Source of the DNA: Atribacterota bacterium
Lineage (GTDB): Bacteria > Atribacterota > Phoenicimicrobiia > Phoenicimicrobiales > Phoenicimicrobiaceae
Assembly (NCBI GenBank): GCA_030599445.1
Contig: JAUVOA010000020.1
Location: 1 to 11,869 of the forward strand
Reading direction: 5' to 3'
Length of the DNA stretch: 11,869 nucleotides
Part shown: in pieces, positions 6,215 to 11,869 of the stretch
Numbering within the stretch: the first letter of the stretch is position 1
Layout: each line of letters begins with the position of its first letter
Notes under the pieces: model-generated
Seen by the model: only the letters and a program-made list of their open reading frames with translations
Databases searched by the model: none
Told to the model about the DNA's origin: nothing
Translations under genes and position numbers: made by a program

Positions 6215-7528
6215 TTAGCTGATTATATCAAGGTCAAAAACCTTAGCCATATATTTTAAATCTTCAGACTTATCTCCAACAACAATACAGTTATGATGAG
6301 AATAAAACAGATCCATTAACCTGTATCCGTCCTTTACCTTTATTACTGCTCCATTTCTGCAATCAGAGCCTGGATACTGAACATAATTTTCAAGTATTCC
6401 TTGAGCAACCATAAGTTTATCCAATTTTGGATGCAGTTTTGTGATAACAATATTTCCTGGTGGAAGTTTGGCATCTATTACAGTTGCATTTTCATCTACA
6501 ATTGCAAGAATCTTTTTCCTCAAAGTCCATTCTGTAGCCATACACTTTGGAGTAAGCCCAAAATAACCGCAGTGTACTACAAGCAGATGATTTTCAGGTT
6601 CATCAATTTCAGGAAATTTTTCAATTCTTTCATGTTTTAAGGCTGCCATACCCATAAGAAATGGATAAATATTGCTCATAATTATATCCGCCCCAATAGA
6701 TTTGTGAATCAGATACATTGTCATGAGTGCCATTGTATCAGCCTCACATGCCCATACCAGGTTTTTTTCTTCATACAATAGGCTCCATGCTAGGCACGGT
6801 GTTGTATCTGAGTAGAAAGATTCATTCAAACAGTTAATTCCTGCACCTTTTATATCCGGATCTTTTTCAACTTCCTCTTTTACGGCAAGATAAATTTTAT
6901 AAGCGCTAAGAAGAGCATTATCTGAAACTCCCTCTTTAGGTATTTTCTTATGATTTGCCACTTCCGCTGCTAAGGAGTCGGAAATTTTCTTAGCTTTCTC
7001 TGAAAGTTCTTTAAAGCTCTTTTTTACTATTGATATCCCAAATTTCTCTTTAATGGATTTTTCACATCTTTCTTCCCACCAGTAGAAACGCTTAAAAATT
7101 TCAGCCTGCAAACCAACGCCCGGATTATCCTGAAAAACTAAAAATTTTGTTTTTTTCATATCTCTCTTTAACGCAAGGCTTTTGCAGATTTTTTTTGTAA
7201 GATCAAGATTATAGGGCGCAAAGACTTTCAATCCTTCTGCTTTTAAAAATGTTACAATTTCCCAGTCCCACACATTTACTGCACCAAAATCAGAAGTAGT
7301 AACCAGAAATGGCAGTTTTATTTTTTCCAGTAGATTTACTTGCTTGAAAGCATCTCCTATAAGCTGCGGGAATATAATAGCATCTGCATCTTTTACAGGT
7401 TTTCCTAGTTCAAGTGGCTCAATAATACAGGCTTCATCTTTAAGAAATTCCCGTATCATATCAAGGTGTGATTTGAATTCATCATCCATGCCGGATTTAA
7501 AATACAACGGTTGAAGCTTCGCTTTCAT
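6215..7528 (-). CDS. L-fucose isomerase-like protein
   Basis: A 437-residue cytoplasmic protein related to the L-fucose/L-arabinose isomerase superfamily (FucI-like, COG2407 type). Such enzymes interconvert aldoses and ketoses using a bound divalent metal. The N-terminal half is an alpha/beta domain with weak conservation (FPQLIGDAF at 53-61, VTTSDFGAVNVWDWE at 76-90). The C-terminal half is more typical: CLNES (233-237), CEAD (261-264), VHCGYFG (318-324) and YSHHNC (409-414). By analogy with FucI, Glu236, Glu262 or Asp264, and His411 or His412 are plausible metal ligands; this is inference. It is shorter than true FucI (about 590 residues), and members this size are mostly uncharacterised. 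The ATG has AAGGAG 6 bases upstream. It lies 53 bases after the epimerase gene, and a 125-base gap follows. Confidence 0.8.
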   Translation of the reverse strand: MKAKLQPLYFKSGMDDEFKSHLDMIREFLKDEACIIEPLELGKPVKDADAIIFPQLIGDAFKQVNLLEKIKLPFLVTTSDFGAVNVWDWEIVTFLKAEGLKVFAPYNLDLTKKICKSLALKRDMKKTKFLVFQDNPGVGLQAEIFKRFYWWEERCEKSIKEKFGISIVKKSFKELSEKAKKISDSLAAEVANHKKIPKEGVSDNALLSAYKIYLAVKEEVEKDPDIKGAGINCLNESFYSDTTPCLAWSLLYEEKNLVWACEADTMALMTMYLIHKSIGADIIMSNIYPFLMGMAALKHERIEKFPEIDEPENHLLVVHCGYFGLTPKCMATEWTLRKKILAIVDENATVIDAKLPPGNIVITKLHPKLDKLMVAQGILENYVQYPGSDCRNGAVIKVKDGYRLMDLFYSHHNCIVVGDKSEDLKYMAKVFDLDIIS

Positions 7529-7581
7529 TTTAAACTCCTTGTCTCCAAAATTAGCTCAATACGATATAACTTGTCCTGGCC

Positions 7582-8430
7582 TCAGTAGGTAATACGTTCA
7601 AAATATTTTAAACCCATTATACTTTCTGCAGCATATTGATCGAAAATATTTCCTGAAACTCCTCCTTCAAGAGCAAGGTAAGGATCAGAAACTGGTGGTA
7701 ACGGTTCTAAAGTCAATGCATATTGATAATTTATTTCCTTCAACGCTTTAATGAGCGCTTTAAAGTTTATATGTCCTCTTCCCACTGAACACCGATTACT
7801 ATCTGCTATATGAACATTAATTAAGTTGTTTCCGGCTATTCTAATTGCTTCTGGTATATCTCGCTCCTCTATATTCATATGAAAAGTATCGGCCATAATT
7901 TTTACATGACTTGAATTTACCTCATGAGAATAGCACAAAGCATCTTGAACGCTGTTGACTAAATAGGTTTCATATCTGTTTATCGGCTCTATTGCCAACA
8001 AAATATCTTTTTTCTCCGCATATTTTGCTACTTCCTGAACTGCCTTTACAGAATTTTTCCAGTCTTCCTTTTTGCTCAAAGAAGGAGCTGTTTTAGATAC
8101 AGCAGCTGGAACAACAATGACAAGTTTCGCACCCATCAACTGGGCATAATCTATACACTTGAACAAATATATAATGGTCTGTTCCTTAATCTTCTTGTCT
8201 GATGAAGCCAGATCCCTTTTAATCTCTTCTTTCCAAGGATACATTCCAGCAATAGAAGAAACTTTAAGACCATACCGCTGTAGCACTTTTTTTACTTTTT
8301 TAGGTTCATATTTTTCTTTATCGGGTTCTCCTTCAAGTTCTACAGCATCATATTTGTACTTCGCTAATCTTTGAAAGCTCTTTTCTAAATCTTCCGTTGC
8401 ATAAATCCAGTTACTGATAGAATATTGCAT
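7582..8430 (-). CDS. Sugar phosphate isomerase/epimerase, D-tagatose 3-epimerase-like TIM barrel
   Basis: A 282-residue TIM barrel (AP_endonuc_2/xylose isomerase-like fold). The four metal-binding residues of the D-tagatose/D-allulose 3-epimerase group can be placed: Glu148 in AIEPINRYETYLVN, Asp181 in ADTFHMNIEE, His207 in NVHIADSNR and Glu242 in TLEPLPP. Their spacing equals that of the known enzymes (152, 185, 211, 246) shifted by four. Arg218 in GRGHINF is also conserved. It probably inverts C3 of a ketose, although related barrels act as 3-keto-sugar lyases or hydratases, which remain possible beside Gfo/Idh dehydrogenases. The ATG has GAGGTG upstream. Codons 196-224 have a 91% identical relic at 1119-1205. 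Spacing to neighbours is 46 and 53 bases. Confidence 0.92.
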   Translation of the reverse strand: MQYSISNWIYATEDLEKSFQRLAKYKYDAVELEGEPDKEKYEPKKVKKVLQRYGLKVSSIAGMYPWKEEIKRDLASSDKKIKEQTIIYLFKCIDYAQLMGAKLVIVVPAAVSKTAPSLSKKEDWKNSVKAVQEVAKYAEKKDILLAIEPINRYETYLVNSVQDALCYSHEVNSSHVKIMADTFHMNIEERDIPEAIRIAGNNLINVHIADSNRCSVGRGHINFKALIKALKEINYQYALTLEPLPPVSDPYLALEGGVSGNIFDQYAAESIMGLKYFERITY

Positions 8431-8476
8431 ATTTTCACCTCGTTTACTAATTTTTATTTACATAGCCAAACTCTTT

Positions 8477-9529
8477 TTATTTACTCTCAAAGTTTATTAC
8501 AATTTTTAAATTATTCCTAAAAACCGAAACATCCTTAAAAATAGTGGATAGTTCTTCAAGGCCTATTCTTTTAGCTATTACTTTTTTAAAATTAACGCCG
8601 ATATTCTCAGATAGCCTGACAGTCTGCCTGAATTGTTTTAGAGAAGCCCCGGTAGTTCCAGTAATTTTTAGCTGTTTATAGTGAATTATATTTGAATTCA
8701 ATTTAATTTCTTCTTTTCCTACCGGCAAACCAGCAAAGAAGTTAATTTTGCCATTTATTGCTGCCAATTCCAAAGCTTCTTCTTGTATTTCCGGAACTGA
8801 AGCAGCAGTAATTATATTGTCCACTCCAAATCCATTGGTTAAACTTATTATTGTTTTTTTTATCCTGGAGTCACTTTTAACTATGTAGTCCGCTCCAAAT
8901 CCCTGACTAAGTTTTAGACGCTTCTCATCGACATCTGTGACAATAGTCATTCCAATTCCTAAGTGCTTATTCAAAATTAAATGCAGGATTCCCATTGGAC
9001 CGGCTCCAAAAATCAATAAACTCTCTCCCGGTCTCACATTTAGAGACTCATGAGCATTGTAACAACAAGATAATGGCTCAATTATTGCTGCTTCTTCGTA
9101 ACTAAGCGATTCCGGTATTTCAACTAAATTCCCGTGCCTTACTGCAATTTCAGGGATTTTCACATATTCAGTAAACCCCCCAGGCCAACTAATACCAAAA
9201 GCATTATAGTCTAAACATAATTGTTCAAGACCTTTTCTACAGACTTCACAAAAACCACAACCGACATTTGGTGCTAAAGCAATACGCATTCCCTTTTCGT
9301 AGTAATCTACTTTTTTTCCAACTTCTTCAATTACTCCTGATATTTCATGGCCTAATATCTGCTCATTTTTTTCTTTAATTTTAAAATGTCCGTACTCATA
9401 TATTTTTCGATCTGTGCCACAAATTGAGCAAGCTTTAACTTTTAATAGTACTTCATTATCGCCTATTTCTGGTTTAGGAATATTCCTTATCTCAATGTTT
9501 TTCTTTCTATTGTAGATCGCGGCTAACAT
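8477..9529 (-). CDS. Zinc-dependent alcohol/polyol dehydrogenase (MDR family)
   Basis: A 350-residue medium-chain dehydrogenase resembling sorbitol, threonine and galactitol dehydrogenases; it would interconvert a polyol or sugar hydroxyl with its ketone using NAD(P). Catalytic-zinc ligands are visible as Cys37 (CSICGTD), His61-Glu62 (LGHE) and Glu151. All four structural-zinc cysteines are present (91, 94, 97, 105 in GCGFCEVCRKGLEQLC). The nucleotide-binding GAGPMG lies at 175-180, and Asp199 (TDVDEKR) near the end of the second strand favours NAD. The ribosome site before the ATG (GAGAG) is weaker than those of its neighbours. It lies 41 bases after the first Gfo/Idh gene and 46 before the epimerase, consistent with one transcript. 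Substrate is unknown. Confidence 0.92.
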   Translation of the reverse strand: MLAAIYNRKKNIEIRNIPKPEIGDNEVLLKVKACSICGTDRKIYEYGHFKIKEKNEQILGHEISGVIEEVGKKVDYYEKGMRIALAPNVGCGFCEVCRKGLEQLCLDYNAFGISWPGGFTEYVKIPEIAVRHGNLVEIPESLSYEEAAIIEPLSCCYNAHESLNVRPGESLLIFGAGPMGILHLILNKHLGIGMTIVTDVDEKRLKLSQGFGADYIVKSDSRIKKTIISLTNGFGVDNIITAASVPEIQEEALELAAINGKINFFAGLPVGKEEIKLNSNIIHYKQLKITGTTGASLKQFRQTVRLSENIGVNFKKVIAKRIGLEELSTIFKDVSVFRNNLKIVINFESK

Positions 9530-9570
9530 AATTATTCTCTCTTCTATAAAATTTAGGTTAATATAACAGT

Positions 9571-10584
9571 CTATAATTTAATTGGTTTACCAGTTTTAAT
9601 TGATTTATTTGCTGCTATCACTATTTCAATCGCTTTTTTCCCATCCTCAATATTAACTTTTGGTTCTTCATTGTTTAATATACAATTAGCAAAATATTTA
9701 TCTTCTTCCAAGTATGCATCTTTAAATAAAATTCTCCAGCTTCGATTGCCTTCTTTAATTAGTTGACTCTTGTTATTCCAAACCAAAACCGAATAAGCCT
9801 GTTGGGAACCTATTTGTAGCATTCCCTCTGTTCCTAAGATTTCCATCCTCGCATCATAACCATATGTAGCAGGACAACATCCATCAATCATGCCCAAAAC
9901 TCCATTTTTAAATCTTAAACTAACTGCAACAGTATCATAGAAATCAGGATATTCTTCTTTATATTGGGGACATTTAAAATTATCAGCTATAGCATATACT
10001 TGTTCATAATCACTGCCAACCAACCACCTCATAGAATCAAAATCATGACTGTTAACCTCTGCCAGAAGTCCATTGCTTCTTTTTACATCACAATACCACT
10101 TCGGCGGTAAGCCTGGTCCTCTTCCTACAGATTTTACAAGAATGGGAGTCCCTATTTCTCCTTGTTCAATAATTTTTTTAGCTTTTAAGAAATTTTGATC
10201 AAATCTCCTCATAAATCCAATTTGAAACTTCACCTGATTTCTTCTTACTGCCTTTTCCATTTGATTTGCTTCTTCTAAAGTGGAAGAAAGCGGTTTTTCG
10301 CAGAATATATGTTTCCCAGCTTCAGCTGCTTTAATAACAGTCTCAGCATGAACGAAAGTCGGTGCTCCTATACAAACTGCATCAAATTCTTCACCTGCTA
10401 ATGCTTCTTCAAATTCAATAAAAAAATTGTTAGCACTTAATTCTTTTGCAGCTCCCTCAGCAACCTTTTTATTGGTATCAACAACTGCAACAATTTCTGT
10501 ATTAGTTATTTCAAATTCATAGTTTCTTGCATGAACCATTCCTGCTCTACCTGCTCCGATTAAACAAAACTTCACTTTTTCCAT
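9571..10584 (-). CDS. Gfo/Idh/MocA-family oxidoreductase (inositol 2-dehydrogenase-like)
   Basis: A 337-residue NAD(P)-dependent oxidoreductase of standard family length. The Rossmann motif GAGRAGMVHA occupies 10-19, Asp36 ends the second strand (VVDTN), and the signature CEKPLS (95-100) provides Lys97. The substrate-side motif is NGLLAEVNSHDFDSMRW (171-187): His180 is present, but the residue four before it is Glu176, where inositol dehydrogenase has Asp. Myo-inositol, scyllo-inositol and related cyclic or sugar substrates are typical of the family. It is the first enzyme gene after the regulator, with only 16 bases between them, and AAGGGTG serves as ribosome site. It differs clearly from the 399-residue family member downstream, so the two probably act on different steps or positions. 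Confidence 0.93.
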   Translation of the reverse strand: MEKVKFCLIGAGRAGMVHARNYEFEITNTEIVAVVDTNKKVAEGAAKELSANNFFIEFEEALAGEEFDAVCIGAPTFVHAETVIKAAEAGKHIFCEKPLSSTLEEANQMEKAVRRNQVKFQIGFMRRFDQNFLKAKKIIEQGEIGTPILVKSVGRGPGLPPKWYCDVKRSNGLLAEVNSHDFDSMRWLVGSDYEQVYAIADNFKCPQYKEEYPDFYDTVAVSLRFKNGVLGMIDGCCPATYGYDARMEILGTEGMLQIGSQQAYSVLVWNNKSQLIKEGNRSWRILFKDAYLEEDKYFANCILNNEEPKVNIEDGKKAIEIVIAANKSIKTGKPIKL

Positions 10585-10600
10585 TAAAACACACCCTTAA

Positions 10601-11356
10601 TTATATTTCGTTATAGAGTACAACCCTAACTTTCCCTTTGTCACCTCTAAAACGCGATTCAAAATAATCCATTGCTATATTATCCTTTGTATAAGTAATA
10701 TTTTGCATTAAGTGCATTGGCGCTCCTTTGTTAATCTTCAAAATTTGATAATCATATTCTTCGGCCACAATCGGTTCCAAGGTAATTTCCGCTTTATAGG
10801 GTTTCAATTCATACTTATTAATAAGCAAACGATAAAGTGACTTATTCTCTAAATTTTCATTTATTAAATCCGGACATAATTTATAAGGAATGAAATTCGT
10901 TACACTTACTACGGGTTCATTCTCAACAAATCTTATTCTGTGCAAAATAATAATTTTTTCACCTTTTGGGATATTTAATTTTTTAGCTATTGCTCCTCTG
11001 ACCTCTTTAATTTCTTGTTTGACGATCTTTGTTTTAGTTGTGTAACCTTTTTCTATCATATCATCGTAGAATGTAGTTAATCTTTGGATAAATCCATAAT
11101 CTATCTTAGGTTTTGCTATAAAAGTCCCTTTCCCCTTTTCTCGATAAAGTAAACCTTCATTAACTAATCCTCTTAATGCTTGTCTAATAGTAGGCCTACT
11201 AATCTGATATTTTTCTGACAATTCTTTTTCTGAAGACAGCAAATCTCCTGGTTGTAATTCTCCTGTCTCAATCCTTTCTTTCAAGATCTCTTCCAATTGG
11301 AAATATAATGGTATGGGTGAATTTTTATCTAATGTATCTACATTTATTTTTATCAT
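10601..11356 (-). CDS. GntR-family transcriptional regulator, HutC/UTRA type
   Basis: A 251-residue regulator with an N-terminal winged helix (about 15-80) carrying PIPLYFQLEEILKERI, LSSEKELSEKY and the recognition helix ISRPTIRQALRGL (52-64). A C-terminal UTRA ligand-binding domain (about 90-245) follows, with the typical KGEKIIILHRIRFVENEPV pattern. Proteins of this type usually repress their own catabolic operon and release DNA when a sugar, sugar phosphate or amino-sugar ligand binds. It is the first gene of the minus-strand series and lies 16 bases before the first dehydrogenase, so it probably controls this cluster. The ATG has GGAGG 9 bases upstream. An imperfect direct repeat (11380-11399 and 11404-11422) lies close to its start and could be an operator. 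The ligand is unknown. Confidence 0.93.
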   Translation of the reverse strand: MIKINVDTLDKNSPIPLYFQLEEILKERIETGELQPGDLLSSEKELSEKYQISRPTIRQALRGLVNEGLLYREKGKGTFIAKPKIDYGFIQRLTTFYDDMIEKGYTTKTKIVKQEIKEVRGAIAKKLNIPKGEKIIILHRIRFVENEPVVSVTNFIPYKLCPDLINENLENKSLYRLLINKYELKPYKAEITLEPIVAEEYDYQILKINKGAPMHLMQNITYTKDNIAMDYFESRFRGDKGKVRVVLYNEI

Positions 11357-11379
11357 TCTCGAAAGCCTCCACTTTGCTC

Positions 11380-11422
11380 ATTTTTAAATACAAATCCTAT
11401 AATATTTTTCAAACAAGTCCTA
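11380..11422 (-). repeat. Imperfect 19/20-bp direct repeat upstream of the regulator gene
   Basis: On the minus strand the segment 11422-11404 (TAGGACTTGTTTGAAAAAT) is repeated imperfectly at 11399-11380 (TAGGATTTGTATTTAAAAAT), with two substitutions and one extra base. The repeat lies immediately before the ribosome site of the GntR gene, and the first copy contains the stop codon of the aldolase relic. A weak promoter reading uses TTGAAA (11412-11407) and TATTTA (11390-11385) 16 bases apart. The repeat may be an autoregulatory operator pair or a small duplication. Confidence 0.4.
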
Positions 11423-11596
11423 ATTGTTTTCAATTTGGTCTTTAATTTCTTTATATTTATTAATAAATTCTTGTGCTCTATCTTTTAACAATTTTATAAT
11501 CATCATTTTCAATCGCATCTTTTGTTAAACTACTACCGATTCCTACGCAAAAACTCCTGCTTTAAACTATTCTTGTAGATTATTTATGTTTATCCA
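11420..11596 (-). pseudogene. KDPG-aldolase-like C-terminal remnant, frameshifted
   Basis: About 58 codons match the C-terminal end of 2-keto-3-deoxy-6-phosphogluconate (KDPG/KHG) aldolases. Read across frames, the pieces are NINNLQE, an amber codon at 11569-11567 where tryptophan is expected, FKAGVFA, VGIGSSLTKDAIENDDY, and KDRAQEFINKYKEIKDQ to a stop at 11422-11420. One base is missing near 11546-11548, and one extra A lies in the run at 11483-11486. The glycine-rich VGIGSS stretch is the family's phosphate-binding end. The catalytic lysine region would lie upstream and is not recognisable, so the gene is dead and truncated. Such aldolases split keto-deoxy sugar-acid phosphates, which suggests the cluster once had, or its ancestor used, an Entner-Doudoroff-like lower pathway. 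It lies directly upstream of the GntR gene. Confidence 0.78.
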
Positions 11597-11750
11597 AACT
11601 GCCTTATTTTTTTGTTTTTATATTAATAGTTCTTTACCTCTTTACATGCTTATGTTAATATGTCTTTACATTTTATATATCTGTATACGACATTCATTTA
11701 AAAAATCCTTCTTTTTTTAAATTTTTTTTTAAAATCCTACCTCTTTAAGT
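11597..11750. other. AT-rich intergenic stretch without a recognisable gene
   Basis: No convincing coding frame is visible on either strand. The region is strongly AT-rich, with long runs of T and A at 11696-11733. The hexamer CTTTAC occurs three times (11632-11637, 11640-11645 and 11664-11669), and a GTATAC palindrome lies at 11683-11688. The part next to 11596 may contain further decayed aldolase sequence (GGCAGTTTGG near 11593-11602 resembles the PTGGI region), but this is too eroded to claim. It separates the minus-strand cluster from a possible plus-strand gene and probably holds the divergent control region. Confidence 0.4.
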
Positions 11751-11756
11751 TATAAT
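11728..11756 (+). promoter_or_regulatory. Possible plus-strand promoter
   Basis: A perfect -10 hexamer TATAAT (11751-11756) lies 17 bases after a poor -35 (TTTAAA, 11728-11733), behind an A/T-run-rich region that could act as an UP element. Transcription would start near 11763, inside the inverted repeat TAGCTT-AAG-AAGCTA (11759-11773), which is well placed for an operator. Only the -10 element is strong. Confidence 0.35.
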
Positions 11757-11779
11757 CTTAGCTTAAGAAGCTAGAAATA

Positions 11780-11869
11780 ATGAGAGGAGTAGCCATTTAT
11801 GGGACTATGAAAGCATTTTGGAAAGGATCTAAGAATCAGTCGATAATTTTCAGAATTATTGACCATGAT
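11780..11869 (+). CDS. Start of an unidentified plus-strand ORF (cut by window edge)
   Basis: An open frame with ATG at 11780 or 11807 runs off the window and reads MRGVAIYGTMKAFWKG, then SKNQSIIFRIIDHD. I do not recognise the family, and 30 codons are too few to be sure it is coding. The best ribosome-binding motif (GAGAGGAG, 11782-11789) fits neither start well. It fits an ATG at 11799 that opens only three codons (MGL) and ends in TGA overlapping the ATG at 11807. This could be a tiny coupled ORF, a frameshifted gene start, or a sequencing error. The upstream TATAAT supports transcription in this direction. Minus-strand coding from beyond the window cannot be excluded. Confidence 0.3.
   Translation, partial: MRGVAIYGTMKAFWKGSKNQSIIFRIIDHD

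Noticed and set aside
11696..11722. 10-bp A/T-only inverted repeat followed by a run of T, terminator-like on the plus strand
   Set aside because: The stem has no G or C, so it would be very unstable, and no plus-strand gene ends before it. It is better seen as generic AT-rich promoter-type sequence.
1..11869. CRISPR arrays, tRNA or rRNA genes, transposases, phage or defence genes
   Set aside because: No repeat-spacer pattern, RNA gene signature, terminal inverted repeats or recombinase motifs were seen on either strand.

Overview
The window looks like a sugar-catabolism island from a low-GC bacterium. All ten complete protein genes and one partial gene lie on the minus strand, so transcription runs from high to low coordinates. 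The substrate-binding protein has a plain signal peptide with no lipobox cysteine, which suggests a periplasm and therefore a diderm. Low-GC diderms rich in such clusters include Atribacterota, Aerophobota, Thermotogota and Spirochaetota. This placement is inference; no marker gene is present.

Layout in transcription order: a decayed KDPG-aldolase-like remnant (11420-11596); a GntR/UTRA regulator (10601-11356); a Gfo/Idh/MocA oxidoreductase (9571-10584); a zinc-dependent polyol/alcohol dehydrogenase (8477-9529); a ketose 3-epimerase-type TIM barrel (7582-8430); an L-fucose-isomerase-like protein (6215-7528); a 26-codon flavodoxin N-terminal remnant (6093-6173); a second Gfo/Idh/MocA oxidoreductase (4890-6089); a ribose-type ABC importer as ATPase, permease and binding protein (3326-4840, 2358-3329, 1253-2227); a hairpin and an 87-bp relic of an epimerase gene (1119-1236); an SDR dehydrogenase (340-1092); and the first 101 codons of an FGGY sugar kinase (1-305). 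The right end (11597-11869) is AT-rich and carries a possible divergent plus-strand promoter and an unidentified ORF start.

The genes make sense together as uptake of a monosaccharide or glycoside-like sugar by the RbsABC-type importer, oxidation or reduction by four NAD(P)-dependent dehydrogenases of three families, isomerisation or epimerisation by the FucI-like and TIM-barrel proteins, and phosphorylation by the FGGY kinase, under a ligand-sensing GntR repressor. The substrate cannot be read from sequence alone.

The most unusual feature is between the genes. Three junctions hold recognisable pieces of other metabolic genes: an aldolase C-terminus broken by frameshifts, a flavodoxin N-terminus ending next to a start codon, and an epimerase segment about 91% identical to part of the intact epimerase 6.6 kb away. 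Together with a GC-richer transporter block, these suggest an operon assembled and pruned by repeated gene gain and loss.
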